Origin: Rubrivivax sp. | GTDB lineage: Bacteria > Pseudomonadota > Gammaproteobacteria > Burkholderiales > Burkholderiaceae_C | Direction: 5' to 3' | Length of the DNA stretch: 64,000 nucleotides | Assembly: GCA_027490215.1 (NCBI GenBank) | Contig: JAIXYO010000007.1 | Span: 124,001 to 188,000 of the forward strand | Part shown: positions 9,478 through 18,836 of the stretch, piece by piece | Numbering within the stretch: the first letter of the stretch is position 1 | Layout of the letters: every line of letters begins with the position of its first letter | Notes under the pieces: generated by a model | The model's input: the letters and a program-made list of their open reading frames with translations, nothing else | Told to the model about the DNA's origin: nothing | Databases searched by the model: none | Made by a program: the position numbers and the translations under genes

Positions 9478-10746
9478 ATGACCCAACTCGCCACGGCCAT
9501 CGCCACTGACTTTTCCTCTGCCAATCCGCACGCTCTGGCGACGATCCTCGACGCCAGCCAGACCCAGAAGATCATCGCCGCGCGCGACATCTTCGACATC
9601 TCCGGCATCAAGCTCTGGGCGCAGGACCAGCCGGTCTCGCAGGCGCTGCAGCGCAAACTGCTCGATCGCCAGTTGCGGGAGCCACTGGAAAGCTGCCTGA
9701 AGGTCGAGGGCGGCGTCACCGCGCGCACGCTGACCGATGAGGTTCAGGCGCTGCTCTACGAGCCGATCCCGCTGGCCGCGCTGCTGCACCCGCATGCCGA
9801 CGCCCTTCTGCGCGAATCGGCCTCCCTGCCGGTGCACCCGGTCGCACAACTGCTGCTGAGCGCGTCTCGCGCCAGCAGCCCGGCCCGCTTCCATCACGCG
9901 ATCCATGCCATGGCGCTGAATGGCGCACTGATGCTGACGCACGGCGGCAGCGCCGCCGACCTGCGCACGGCGATGCTGTGCGGCCTGCTGCACGACCTGG
10001 GCGAGATGTACATCGACCCGGAGTTCGGCGAGGCGGGGGCCGAACGCACACTCGACATCCTGAGCTACCAACAACTCGTCGTGCACCCACATGTCGGCAG
10101 CCTGCTGCTCAAGCAACTGACCGACTACCCGGCGGACATCGTGCGAGCGGTTGCGGAGCACCATGAGCGCATGGACGGCTCGGGCTTTCCGCATTGCCTG
10201 CAAGGCGAACAGACTTCCTCGCTGGGGCGGCTGCTCGCGGTCACCGAATCGACGCTGGCCGCGCTGGCCGATGAGCAGGCGCCGCTGTCGCGCGCCAGCA
10301 TCGCGCTGCGCGTGGTGCCCGGTGAATTCGATCTGCGCTGGGTCGGCCTGATCGCCCAGGTGGTGCGCGAGCAGCCCCCTGCGGTGGCGCATTGCCGAGG
10401 CGATGAATTGACGCGCCGCCTCACGACACTCTCCAACGTGATGGACGACGCCAGCGATGCGGCCGCAGCGCTGCTGCACGACGCGATGTCCGACGATCTG
10501 AAGGGCGCCCTGGCCCTGACCGAACACCTGCTGAACCGCCTGCGCCGTGGACTGACCACGACCGGTCTGTGGCATCTGGATCCGGTGGCCTCGCCAAACG
10601 CTGCCGAGGTCGAAGCCGTGGAAGGCGAGCTGCGCTACCGGCTGCGACGCATCGAACGCGCGGTGCGGCTGCGCGCCGGCCTGCTGACCGATCAGGACAC
10701 CCAGCGCCTGGACCGCGTCTGCCAGCGGCTGACCATCAGCGCCTGA
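9478..10746 (+). CDS. HD-GYP domain regulatory protein
   Basis: A 422-aa cytoplasmic protein. The central domain has the metal-binding HD pair in LLHDLGEMYIDPEFG, then HPHVGSLLL and HHERMDGSGFP, the HD-GYP signature with Phe in place of Tyr. Such domains often hydrolyse cyclic di-GMP; activity here is inferred only. No receiver, PAS or membrane segment is visible; the N-terminal 120 residues are of unknown type, and the C-terminus is helical. The ATG at 9478 was chosen because upstream codons look non-coding. Confidence 0.8.
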   Translation: MTQLATAIATDFSSANPHALATILDASQTQKIIAARDIFDISGIKLWAQDQPVSQALQRKLLDRQLREPLESCLKVEGGVTARTLTDEVQALLYEPIPLAALLHPHADALLRESASLPVHPVAQLLLSASRASSPARFHHAIHAMALNGALMLTHGGSAADLRTAMLCGLLHDLGEMYIDPEFGEAGAERTLDILSYQQLVVHPHVGSLLLKQLTDYPADIVRAVAEHHERMDGSGFPHCLQGEQTSSLGRLLAVTESTLAALADEQAPLSRASIALRVVPGEFDLRWVGLIAQVVREQPPAVAHCRGDELTRRLTTLSNVMDDASDAAAALLHDAMSDDLKGALALTEHLLNRLRRGLTTTGLWHLDPVASPNAAEVEAVEGELRYRLRRIERAVRLRAGLLTDQDTQRLDRVCQRLTISA

Positions 10747-10822
10747 CCCAGCGACCTCAGACAGCTCGTCCATTCGACATGCTGCGTGACCGCCAACCGG
10801 TGCGCGAGCAGAATAAGCGGCC

Positions 10823-11137
10823 ATGAACCTTTCCGAACAGCTGCTCGCCGGACTGACATTGGCCGTCTGCGCCGTGCTGCTGGTTCGGCTCTGCCTGAGT
10901 CCGGCGCGCCGAGATCGCTTCGATCGGACGTGTCGTGGCTGGGGTTGGTCGTTGCGCCGTGGCGCGCTTCAGCTGTGGCATTGGCGCGCAGCGCGGCGCG
11001 TGGCCCGCACCGAGGCCGAAGCCGCCATCAGGCGTGCCCAGGGCGGCAGAGCGCGCGAGGACGAGGGCGAGTGGACCGGCAACGTCTACACGCCGAAGTC
11101 GTTTCGCAAGCCACGCCGACCCGATCGATTGCATTGA
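10823..11137 (+). CDS. Small single-span membrane protein, unknown function
   Basis: A 104-aa protein with one N-terminal hydrophobic segment (LLAGLTLAVCAVLLVRLCL) followed by a strongly basic, Arg-rich cytoplasmic tail ending KSFRKPRRPDRLH. I do not recognise a named family. It lies in the same direction as the HD-GYP gene, 76 bp downstream. The N-terminal topology and its codon use support a real gene. Confidence 0.6.
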   Translation: MNLSEQLLAGLTLAVCAVLLVRLCLSPARRDRFDRTCRGWGWSLRRGALQLWHWRAARRVARTEAEAAIRRAQGGRAREDEGEWTGNVYTPKSFRKPRRPDRLH

Positions 11138-11240
11138 TGCCCCGAGCCGCATCGCATTGCTTCATGCGAGAACCGGCCAAGCAATAGCTTTCTCATCCGT
11201 TGTGTGCTGCGGCGATGGCGCGAGGGCGAGGCGCCTGAAT

Positions 11241-11933
11241 TCACACCTCAGCCCACATCCGCAGCAGGTTGTGATAAGTCCCGGTGAGCGCGACCACGGA
11301 CTCGGCGTCGCCATGCTGCCGGCGCAGCGTCATCAGGTTCATGTCCATGTCGTGCAGCAACTGACGCCGGCCGTCGTCGCGCACCATGCTCTGCAGCCAG
11401 AAGAAGCTGGCCAGTCGCTCGCCTCGCGTGACCGGCTCGACACGGTGGACGCTGGTGGCCGAATAAAGCACCAGGTCACCCGCCGGCAGCTTGATTCGCG
11501 GCTCGCCGTGCATGCCCTCGATGGTCAACTCGCCACCGTCGTAGTCGTCGGGATCGTTCAGGAACAGCGTGCCCGACAGGTCGGTGCGCACCTGCTGGCC
11601 CATCGCCTCTCCGAAGGTGATGGTGCGCACTGCGCTGTCGATGTGGTTGCCGAAGGCGTTGGAGCGGCCGCCATAGTGGTTGAACAGGGGCGGGAAGATG
11701 CGCCGGGGCAGCGCCGCACTGAAGAAGATCAGGCTGCGGCTCAGGCCTTCGAGCACGATCTGCCGCAGCGCAGCGGTCACCTCGTGGTCCTGCGGCAGTT
11801 GCCGGTTGTTCTTCACCTGTGCCGACTGGTCGCCGGCTGTGGCGCGGCCATCGCCCCAGGGCGCCTCCCGCAGCAGCGCCTGCGCCTGCTGCAGCGGCTC
11901 GCCGGACAGCACCTTCGGGATCACGATCAGCAT
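11241..11933 (-). CDS. PKHD-type Fe(II)/2-oxoglutarate-dependent hydroxylase (PiuC/YbiX family)
   Basis: A 230-aa dioxygenase-fold protein with the iron ligands HxD in GNHIDSAVR and the distal His in [13 protein letters not shown], whose Arg would bind 2-oxoglutarate. The [11 protein letters not shown] strand and the [11 protein letters not shown] end are typical of the PiuC/YbiX family. Members sit beside TonB-dependent siderophore receptors, as here (receptor 36 bp upstream), and are iron-starvation induced; their substrate is not established. It is the last gene of the tonB operon. Confidence 0.92.
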   Translation of the reverse strand: MLIVIPKVLSGEPLQQAQALLREAPWGDGRATAGDQSAQVKNNRQLPQDHEVTAALRQIVLEGLSRSLIFFSAALPRRIFPPLFNHYGGRSNAFGNHIDSAVRTITFGEAMGQQVRTDLSGTLFLNDPDDYDGGELTIEGMHGEPRIKLPAGDLVLYSATSVHRVEPVTRGERLASFFWLQSMVRDDGRRQLLHDMDMNLMTLRRQHGDAESVVALTGTYHNLLRMWAEV

Positions 11934-11969
11934 GAGGACCTCCTTTCGCTATGACGTGAGCGCCGCGCC

Positions 11970-14234
11970 TTAGAACGTGGCCGACACCGTCAACTGCGCG
12001 GCGCGCGTCTCGCCCGGCACAGTGAAGCCCCGGTATAGGCCATCGGCGTACACCCGGTCGAAGAGGTTCTTCAGGTTCAGGCGCACGGTGTAGGGGCCGC
12101 TCAGGTATTCGACCAGCGCATCGACCTTGGCATAGCCTGGTGCCCGGTTGAGGCCGGTCTCTGCCAGCGCGGGCTTGCGGCTGCTCATGCCGTCGGCACC
12201 CACACCGATGCGCCAGCCCGGGCTCACACGGTAGGTCGCCCAGATGTTGGCGGTGATCTTCGGCGTCAGCCCCGGGGTTCTGCCCACCGAAGCCTGCGAT
12301 GCAGGAGAGCTGCCTGCCGCATCGATGCGGCCCTTCATCCAGGCGATGCCACCAAACACCTCGAGCGCTGGCGTGATCTGGCCCACCGCCTCGAACTCGA
12401 TGCCATCGGTGTGGCGCTTACCGCTCAGCAGGAAGGCATTGCTGGCCTGGTCGATGTCGGTGTTGCGCTCGTTGTACTTCTGGGTGCGGAAGATCGCCGT
12501 GCGCAGCGAGAGGTTGCCTTCAGCCAGATCCCATTTGGCGCCGACTTCGATGTTGCGGCTCTTCTCGGGCGCGGTGTTGGCGCTGGTCGGGTCGAACTGG
12601 TACAGGTCGCCCGAGGCGTTGAAGGAAGTGCCATAGGACGCATACCAGGTGACGATCTCACTGGGCTGGTACAGCACACCCACACGGTGGCTCCACACAC
12701 GGTCGGTGCGCGACAGCGGCCCGGCCACACGCTCGTAGTCACCCGAGAACCGGTCGTAGCGCAAGCCAGCGATCAGCTTCCACCGGTCTGTCAGCGACAC
12801 CGTGTCCTGTGCGTACAGCCCGAGGGTGTCGGACTCGAACTTCGTGTTGCGCGCACGCACCCGCGTGTCGGCGAGGGCAGCGCTGCCACCCGCATCGGCC
12901 CAGGTGATTGGTGATTTGGCCGGCGTGCCGGTGTAGCTGTAAGTGGTGGTTTGTTCATTGGCGTACTCGGCCCCGGCGAGCAGTTGGTGCTTCAGGCCCA
13001 GCCACTCCACACGGCCGCTGTAGTCGGTCTGGACGAAGCGGTGATGGTCCTTGGCGGCCCGTGTCTGGTTGCCTCGGCAGACCAGGCTGTTGTCGCTGAC
13101 CGAGGCGATGGGGGTGGTGACGGTGCCCGTGGGGTAACTGCAGGCGGTGGCCATTCCGCTCGATGCGGGCGGGATCGCGGCGAATCCGGCGGTGGTCGCC
13201 CAGAGGTCCCGTTTGTAGCGCCCGTCGCGCAGCGTGGTCTTCAACTGCCCACCGCCGTCGAAGCGATGCAGGTGGGTGAAGAAGAACTGCGTCGCCGAGT
13301 CGTCCTGGTAGTCGGACTTCGCGCCGAACCACCGGTTCACCGCCGCATTGACGGGGCCGCCGTTGAGCCAGCGGAAGCCGAAGTCGGGCACGTCGTCGTA
13401 TTCGAGGTGATAGGCGCCGACGCTGAACTCATCGCGGGTTCCGATGCCCCACTGGAAGGTCGGGGCAATGCCTCGGCGATCGGTCGACGGCCCGTTGCGG
13501 AAGCTGTCCGCCTCGGTCTTCATCAGGTTGACGCGCAGCGCAGCGTTCTCGCCAGTGACCATGTTGAAGTCACCCGTCAACCGGTAATAGCGGTCGGTCC
13601 CGGCGGTGAACGCCACTTCGCTTTGATTGATCAACAGTGGCTGCTTGCTGACCTGGTTGATGATGCCGCCGGTGGAACCGCGGCCATAGAGCATCGAGGC
13701 CGAACCGCGCAGCACCTCGACGCGGTCCTGGTTGAAAGTGTCGCGGTTGTACTGCGCGATGTCGCGCAGTCCGTCGAGGTAGATGTCCCCGCGCGTCGAG
13801 AAGCCGCGCAGCCGCACCAGGTCGCCAATCGCGCCGCCTTCGCCGGCCTCAAATGCGATGCCAGGCACGCTGTGCAGCGCGGCTTTCAGCGTGTCGAGGT
13901 TCTTGTCATCGATCAGCTTCTCGGTAATGACAGTGACCGATTGCGGAATGTCACGCAGGGCCTGCACGCCCTTGCCCACCGTGGTCGTCACGGCCTGGTA
14001 GGCCTCCTTGCCGGTGGTCTCGGCAGAGGCCTGGACCTTCACGGCGGGCAGAGTCGCCTCGGTCGTGGTGGCACCTGGCACCGGCGCCGCGATCTGTGCG
14101 TGCACCGAACCGGCCATCGGCAGCAACGCGAGGCCGAAGCCGGCCGCGAGTGCGCCCAGGGGCAGTAGGGGCGCAGCAGCGCTCGGGGTTCGGGGCCGCT
14201 TCACGCGAGGTGATGGTGGGTTGGCTCGGGGCAT
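11970..14234 (-). CDS. TonB-dependent siderophore receptor (catecholate type, Fiu-like)
   Basis: An outer-membrane receptor that imports ferric siderophore. It has 754 aa with a signal peptide ending near MAGSVHA, a plug domain (ALRDIPQSVTVITEKLIDDK; VRLRGFSTRGDIYLDG; RVEVLRGSASMLYGRGSTGG) and a 22-strand barrel ending RAAQLTVSATF with the terminal Phe. The ATG at 14234 is preceded by AGGAGA at good spacing. The genes for TonB, ExbB and ExbD lie upstream in the same operon. The ligand cannot be named from sequence; the PiuC neighbour favours a catecholate. Confidence 0.93.
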   Translation of the reverse strand: MPRANPPSPRVKRPRTPSAAAPLLPLGALAAGFGLALLPMAGSVHAQIAAPVPGATTTEATLPAVKVQASAETTGKEAYQAVTTTVGKGVQALRDIPQSVTVITEKLIDDKNLDTLKAALHSVPGIAFEAGEGGAIGDLVRLRGFSTRGDIYLDGLRDIAQYNRDTFNQDRVEVLRGSASMLYGRGSTGGIINQVSKQPLLINQSEVAFTAGTDRYYRLTGDFNMVTGENAALRVNLMKTEADSFRNGPSTDRRGIAPTFQWGIGTRDEFSVGAYHLEYDDVPDFGFRWLNGGPVNAAVNRWFGAKSDYQDDSATQFFFTHLHRFDGGGQLKTTLRDGRYKRDLWATTAGFAAIPPASSGMATACSYPTGTVTTPIASVSDNSLVCRGNQTRAAKDHHRFVQTDYSGRVEWLGLKHQLLAGAEYANEQTTTYSYTGTPAKSPITWADAGGSAALADTRVRARNTKFESDTLGLYAQDTVSLTDRWKLIAGLRYDRFSGDYERVAGPLSRTDRVWSHRVGVLYQPSEIVTWYASYGTSFNASGDLYQFDPTSANTAPEKSRNIEVGAKWDLAEGNLSLRTAIFRTQKYNERNTDIDQASNAFLLSGKRHTDGIEFEAVGQITPALEVFGGIAWMKGRIDAAGSSPASQASVGRTPGLTPKITANIWATYRVSPGWRIGVGADGMSSRKPALAETGLNRAPGYAKVDALVEYLSGPYTVRLNLKNLFDRVYADGLYRGFTVPGETRAAQLTVSATF

Positions 14235-14377
14235 TCGGTGATCTCCTGTGGGGTTGTGAAGAGCGCGTTGGGTGGTGTCGGTAGCTTGCGAATGGCAAAG
14301 CGCGGCCTGCACCCGTGCGCGGCGGGTGTTGTTCGGTGCGTGGGAGCGGGGCTATCGGCCCGTGTCTGCGGGTCGCG

Positions 14378-14812
14378 TCATGGGGGGAGTTGTGCCGACG
14401 GCGGCTCGCTGACGAAGCCGAGCCGGGTGAGCCCGGCGCGCGAGGCATCGGCCAACGTCATGGCCACATGGCGGTAAGGCACGTTCTGGTCGGCGCGCAG
14501 ATGCAGCTCGGGCTGCGGGCGCTTCGCAGCGGCCTCGGCATAGCGCGCGTGCGCCTGATCACGGGACACCGCCTCGCCGTTCCAGAACAGTGCGCCCTGC
14601 GCATCGATGGACAGGCTCACCGCCTCGGGCGGCGGGCTCAGCGGTACCGCGCTGGTTTTCGGAAGGTCGACCTTGATGGCGTGCGTCATCAGCGGTGCGC
14701 TGACGATGAAGATGACCAGCAACACCAGCAGCACGTCGATCAGCGGGACCATGTTGATGTCGCTCATCGGACCGCTGGCCCGTTGAGCGCTGTCAAAGGA
14801 GGAGAAGGCCAT
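14378..14812 (-). CDS. exbD: ExbD biopolymer transport protein
   Basis: A 144-aa single-span protein; its membrane helix contains PLIDVLLVLLVIFIVSAPL with the conserved Asp. The periplasmic domain has LHLRADQNVPYRHVAMTL. It pairs with ExbB to energise TonB. The ATG at 14812 has TGAGGAG upstream and follows the exbB stop by 10 bp; longer readings run into exbB. It is a paralogue of the protein at 4027-4461. Confidence 0.93.
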   Translation of the reverse strand: MAFSSFDSAQRASGPMSDINMVPLIDVLLVLLVIFIVSAPLMTHAIKVDLPKTSAVPLSPPPEAVSLSIDAQGALFWNGEAVSRDQAHARYAEAAAKRPQPELHLRADQNVPYRHVAMTLADASRAGLTRLGFVSEPPSAQLPP

Positions 14813-14822
14813 GCCGCGCTCC

Positions 14823-15677
14823 TCAGGCAGCGACCGGGCCGCTGTGGCGCGCCAGTCCTGTTGCTTCGGGGTCGCTGTCGCGATCCCCGGCTGGCGTCGC
14901 CGCCTGGGCAGCGGTGGTGGGCGCACCCAATGGCTGGCCCATCGCCACGAAGGTGCACAGCTCGCCCGCGAAAGCATCGAGTTGCGATGCGATCACACGG
15001 TTGCGCCGTGTGTAGAGGTTGTAGGCCATCACCGCAGGGATCGCCACTGCCAGGCCGAGCCCGGTCATGATCAGGGCCTCGCCCACCGGTCCGGCAATCT
15101 GGGCCAGTGAGCCGGGAGCGTCGGCAGTGCTGGCGCCGATCGCGAGCAGTGCGTGGTACACGCCCGAGACGGTACCGAACAAGCCGATGAAAGGCGCAGT
15201 GGCGCCGATGGTGGCCAGCAGGGACAGCCCGCTCTCCAGCCGCATCGCCTGCGCGTCCAGCCCCTTCTTCAGCGTGCGAGTGACGAACTCGGCCGCGGTG
15301 CCTGCTTCTGCCAGCCGCGTGACGCCATGGCGCGCATGGTGCGATTGCGCCTGCAGCGCCTGTAGCGTGAGTTGCGCGTAGGGATCGCGCGCAGTGCCTG
15401 CCGTGCCGTTCGCCAGCGCGGTCTCGATGTGCGACAGCGACCCGGCGTTCCAGAAGCAGGCGACAAAGCGCTGGCTCTCGCGGCGCTGCCGCCAGCCGCT
15501 CAGGGCTTTCAGCACGATGACCGTCCATGACATCACGGACATCAGCAGCAGCAGCACCAGCAGGCCCTGGCCGACCGCGTCGGCCTGCGCGATGAAATGC
15601 GAGAAGCCGAGCGCAGTGTCGCCCGGCAAGGGGTTGGCAGCAATGGCTGCCGGATCGGTATCGAAGCTCATGGTCAT
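14823..15677 (-). CDS. exbB: ExbB-type MotA/TolQ/ExbB proton channel protein
   Basis: A 284-aa inner-membrane stator protein with an N-terminal segment (GLLVLLLLMSVMSWTVIVL) and the conserved core GATAPFIGLFGTVSGVYHAL and GEALIMTGLGLAVAIPAV. An ATGA overlap with tonB shows translational coupling. The tail after about residue 255 is low-complexity (GAPTTAAQAATPAGD). It works with ExbD and TonB for the receptor in this operon. Confidence 0.93.
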   Translation of the reverse strand: MTMSFDTDPAAIAANPLPGDTALGFSHFIAQADAVGQGLLVLLLLMSVMSWTVIVLKALSGWRQRRESQRFVACFWNAGSLSHIETALANGTAGTARDPYAQLTLQALQAQSHHARHGVTRLAEAGTAAEFVTRTLKKGLDAQAMRLESGLSLLATIGATAPFIGLFGTVSGVYHALLAIGASTADAPGSLAQIAGPVGEALIMTGLGLAVAIPAVMAYNLYTRRNRVIASQLDAFAGELCTFVAMGQPLGAPTTAAQAATPAGDRDSDPEATGLARHSGPVAA

Positions 15678-16408
15678 TTCTCCAGATCGAAGGTCAAGGG
15701 AATGAGCGCCCAGCCGCCCATCGGGCGCCCGTTCTCGGTGTATGGCTTGAAGCGGGCCCGCAGCACGGCCTGAAGCGCTGCTTCATCAAGGCGGCCATGA
15801 CCCGAGGACGCGCTGAGTTGCACGGTGCGCGGCAGCCCGGCCTCGTCGATGTAGACGCGCACCTGCACCTGACCTGTCTCGCCCTGTTGGCGCGACAGTC
15901 GCGGATAGACCGGCGCCGGTGGCACGAGGTAACGCACCGCTTCGGCGGGCAGGTCTCTGGGCAACTTAGGCGATGTGAGCCGCGCCACCGCTGCCTCGGT
16001 ATGCGGGACGGTCAGTGCTGTCGACACGGCTGTGAGCGCGGGCGATGCGAGCTCAGCGGGCGCGACCCGCAGGTCGTCCGTCGCATCGGCGGACGGCGAT
16101 GCGGCTGTTGTGTTGGCCACAAGCGGGGACGCTTCGACAGATGAGAGCAACACAGAGGGCGCCTTGCTGGCTGGCCGGGCGAACGGCTTCGGTGCTGGCA
16201 GCGCGACGGCAGGGGCAACGGCTGCGGGCGCCGCAGCGGCGTCGGCAACGGTGATCCAGTCCACTTGCAATACCTTCTGGTGCGATGCCGACCATGGCGG
16301 TGTCGGCGTGGGCCGCAGCATCCAGAGGGCGGCCATCAGGTGCAGCAGTGCGACCACGATCACCACTGCCCAGCGCAGGGGATCTGTGCGCGCGGTGGCG
16401 GCATCCAT
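15674..16408 (-). CDS. tonB: TonB energy-transducing protein
   Basis: Links the ExbBD motor to outer-membrane receptors. One N-terminal membrane segment (WAVVIVVALLHLMAALWML), a long Ala/Pro/Ser spacer, and a C-terminal TonB domain with YPRLSRQQGETGQVQVRVYI and LRARFKPYTENGRP. The ATG at 16408 gives 244 aa and puts the membrane helix near the start; an in-frame ATG at 16519 would add 37 residues with no clear ribosome site. First gene of the iron operon, behind the Fur-like site. Confidence 0.92.
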   Translation of the reverse strand: MDAATARTDPLRWAVVIVVALLHLMAALWMLRPTPTPPWSASHQKVLQVDWITVADAAAAPAAVAPAVALPAPKPFARPASKAPSVLLSSVEASPLVANTTAASPSADATDDLRVAPAELASPALTAVSTALTVPHTEAAVARLTSPKLPRDLPAEAVRYLVPPAPVYPRLSRQQGETGQVQVRVYIDEAGLPRTVQLSASSGHGRLDEAALQAVLRARFKPYTENGRPMGGWALIPLTFDLEK

Positions 16409-16586
16409 GAAACTCGGTCGCCGCTCGAATCCGGGGTTGTGCGGTCGCGCCGTCGCGCGAACGCCGGGGAGGCTCGTCGCGTGCGAACGGGCCGCAGCAA
16501 AGGCAATTTGTCGGAGCATGTGAGAGACGGATGAGAACGGCGGATGGAAACTTGGGCGGCGCAGAATGGCTCAGAGAATAACGCAT

Positions 16587-16611
16587 ATGAGAACGATTCC
16601 TATTAGCATTT
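16587..16611 (-). promoter_or_regulatory. Probable Fur box upstream of tonB-exbBD-receptor operon
   Basis: Read on the minus strand the site contains AATGCTAATAGGAATCG followed by TTCTCAT. The part GAATCGTTCTCAT matches the common Fur-box form GAATCATTCTCAT at 12 of 13 bases. It precedes tonB and also touches the start of the divergent MOSC gene. Iron repression is inferred. Confidence 0.6.
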
Positions 16612-16650
16612 CAATTGAAGGTGTTTTTGGCCTGCGCGGACGTGTCGGTC

Positions 16651-17211
16651 ATGGGTGATGACACCGATCGCGGAACGCTGAGGGGGCTGACCCGCCAGTT
16701 CCCACGCGCCGGTCGGCTCGACATGATCCTGCTGCGGCCGGCACGGCGGGTACCGATGGTGTCGGTAGCCTCAGCCGAGGCGCTTGCGGGTCGCGGTCTG
16801 GAAGGTGATCGCAGTGCTGGACCTGCGGTGCGCCCGCACGGATCTGCCGGTGGTAGCAAGCGACAGGTGACCCTGATCCAGGCCGAACACCTGCCGGTGA
16901 TCGCGGCGCTGGCTGCCCTGCAACACGTCGATGCCCAGGCGCTGCGGCGCAATCTGGTGGTCTCGGGGCTCAACCTGCTGGCCGCGCGCAGCCTGTTCAA
17001 GGATCAAGCGCTGCGGCTGCGCATCGGCGCGGAAGTGGTGCTGGAGATCAGCGGGCCCTGCGAGCCTTGTTCACGGATGGAGGAACTGCTGGGTGCGGGT
17101 GGCTACAACGCGATGCGCGGGCACGGCGGACTGACGGCGCGCATTCATGTCGGCGGGACGCTGCAGGTCGGCGATGCGGTGGTCTGCGAGGCCGTCGCGC
17201 AATCGGCTTAG
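16651..17211 (+). CDS. MOSC domain-containing protein
   Basis: A 186-aa protein consisting of a single MOSC domain (found at the end of molybdenum-cofactor sulfurases and in YiiM/YuaD-type proteins). The conserved core is [15 protein letters not shown] followed by [11 protein letters not shown], with Cys likely able to carry sulfur. The exact role is unknown for most stand-alone members. The ATG at 16651 is used; TTG or GTG starts upstream (16615-16642) are possible but overlap the Fur-like site. It converges on the flavin reductase gene with overlapping stops. Confidence 0.82.
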   Translation: MGDDTDRGTLRGLTRQFPRAGRLDMILLRPARRVPMVSVASAEALAGRGLEGDRSAGPAVRPHGSAGGSKRQVTLIQAEHLPVIAALAALQHVDAQALRRNLVVSGLNLLAARSLFKDQALRLRIGAEVVLEISGPCEPCSRMEELLGAGGYNAMRGHGGLTARIHVGGTLQVGDAVVCEAVAQSA

Positions 17212-17807
17212 ACGGCGCCTGGCGGCTTCATCGCCACTGCCGTTCGCAGCACCGACTGCACCACCTTCACTAACGCTGCATGGGCCTTCGCGTCGATCAG
17301 CGCACCCGCTGTGTCGAAGGCCTGGTCGGCCAGGCCCAGACCGAACTGCTCGGGCACGATCAGCATGCCCAGGTTCATCTGCAGGAACTGGCGCGTGAAC
17401 AGCAAGCTGCGCAGGCCACCGAAGGCGCCGGGCGAGGCACTCAGAAGGCCAGCGACGGTGCCGCTCATGGCGGCCGGGCCCGACGGCAGGCCATCCTCGG
17501 CCACGGGGCGCGAGGCCCAGTCGAGCGCGTTGATCAGCAGCGGGGTGGGGAAGCCGTTGTACTCGGGCGAGACGAGCAGCAGCGCTTCGTTCTCGGCGAA
17601 CAGCCGCCGCAGGGTGCGCGCGCCCTCGGGCATGCCGAGCGCCTCGATGTCGGCGTCGTAGATCGGTAACGACAGTGCGCGCAGATCAACCGGCGTGACC
17701 ACTGCGCCGGCCAGTTCGAGTTCGCGGGTCGCCACCGCCGCGAGACGCTGATTCAGCGACCCATGACGGGCGCTGCCAGAGATGACCAGAACACGGGGGG
17801 CATTCAT
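17208..17807 (-). CDS. NADPH-dependent FMN reductase family protein
   Basis: A 199-aa flavodoxin-like oxidoreductase. Characteristic motifs are [18 protein letters not shown] (FMN phosphate loop) and [21 protein letters not shown]. Members reduce FMN, quinones, azo compounds or chromate with NAD(P)H; the substrate is not readable here. The ATG at 17807 is the start of homology; upstream codons are non-coding. It lies 55 bp downstream of the ChaN-like gene on the same strand. Confidence 0.9.
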   Translation of the reverse strand: MNAPRVLVISGSARHGSLNQRLAAVATRELELAGAVVTPVDLRALSLPIYDADIEALGMPEGARTLRRLFAENEALLLVSPEYNGFPTPLLINALDWASRPVAEDGLPSGPAAMSGTVAGLLSASPGAFGGLRSLLFTRQFLQMNLGMLIVPEQFGLGLADQAFDTAGALIDAKAHAALVKVVQSVLRTAVAMKPPGAV

Positions 17808-17862
17808 AGATGGCTCTACAGGGGCTGGGACAAGGTGAGGGGTGATTGCATTGTGACGCTGG

Positions 17863-18831
17863 CTACCTGGCCACACTGGCTGGCCGAAATGATGCGCAGG
17901 GATCGGGCCGCTCGACCGGCGCTGTGAACCAGGCCTCATCATAGGGACCGTCGGCCGCTGTCTGGCCATCGCTGGCGCGCTCCAGGAAGCCGATGCTGAC
18001 GATGTCATCGGCCCGCGCCGCCGCCAGGTAGTGCGGCACGCCGATGTCTCGCCGCACATGGCCGTTGCCTGCGATCAGCACCACCCGCACGTTGGGCGGT
18101 GCGCCGGTCATCGCCGCCGCCAGCGCTGCATCGCGGGCCCGCTGCGCCAGCGCCATCGGCGCGATCATCGCGGGCGGCAGCGCGCCGCAGTGACCGACGT
18201 CGACTTGATGGCGCAGTTGGGCGTCCTGTGTCGGCCTCCAGGCCGACGGCGGCGCGGTTCCGGAGTCATCGGGCGCCGAAAGCCAGCGCTGCAGTTCGAC
18301 CGGCGCCTGCGCCACGCCGCCCCGAACCACGCTGCTGGCCTCGGCACGGCTCAGATTGCCCCCGAGCACAGTGGCACCACCGGCCAGTGCCGCATCGAAC
18401 AGTGGGCGGTGCAGCGGCCATTTCCAGCCTTTGCGGTCCAGTTTCCCGGCGGTCGCGACTGCCTCGGTGTCTCGCGGCGCGGCAGCAACTGCCGCGTTGT
18501 GCTGACGATCGATCTGCTCAAAGACGACCCAGGTCGGCCGGCCATCGGCCAGCAGCGCACGCAGCAACGCGGCACGCAGGCGGTGATGCTGTGCATCGTC
18601 GTGAATTTCGCCGAGCAGCACGTAGCGCGCGGCGCGCAGACGCTCGGCCAACGCCGGGATATCGAGCGATCGCCCGGATGAGTCCACCGCAGCATCTACT
18701 GCGGCGTCACTGAGCGCCGACCCCGGCCCGGCGGGCGCCACGCCATCGGCTGCGAACGCGACTCGAGAGGCCATCACGCAGACCGCAGCGGCCAGCAGCA
18801 AGCCCAGGGTCGAGCGCTTTCGAAAGCGCAC
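17863..18831 (-). CDS. ChaN family protein (haem-binding uptake superfamily)
   Basis: A 322-aa exported protein: signal sequence at the N-terminus (LLLAAAVCVMASRVAFA), then the ChaN core RYVLLGEIHDDAQHHRLRAALL, FEQIDRQHN and VVLIAGNGHVRRDIGVPHYL. ChaN-like proteins are periplasmic or lipid-anchored; some bind haem, but their role is not settled. It starts 5 bp after the redoxin gene, so the two are cotranscribed. Confidence 0.85.
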   Translation of the reverse strand: MRFRKRSTLGLLLAAAVCVMASRVAFAADGVAPAGPGSALSDAAVDAAVDSSGRSLDIPALAERLRAARYVLLGEIHDDAQHHRLRAALLRALLADGRPTWVVFEQIDRQHNAAVAAAPRDTEAVATAGKLDRKGWKWPLHRPLFDAALAGGATVLGGNLSRAEASSVVRGGVAQAPVELQRWLSAPDDSGTAPPSAWRPTQDAQLRHQVDVGHCGALPPAMIAPMALAQRARDAALAAAMTGAPPNVRVVLIAGNGHVRRDIGVPHYLAAARADDIVSIGFLERASDGQTAADGPYDEAWFTAPVERPDPCASFRPASVAR

Positions 18832-18836
18832 CGGGC

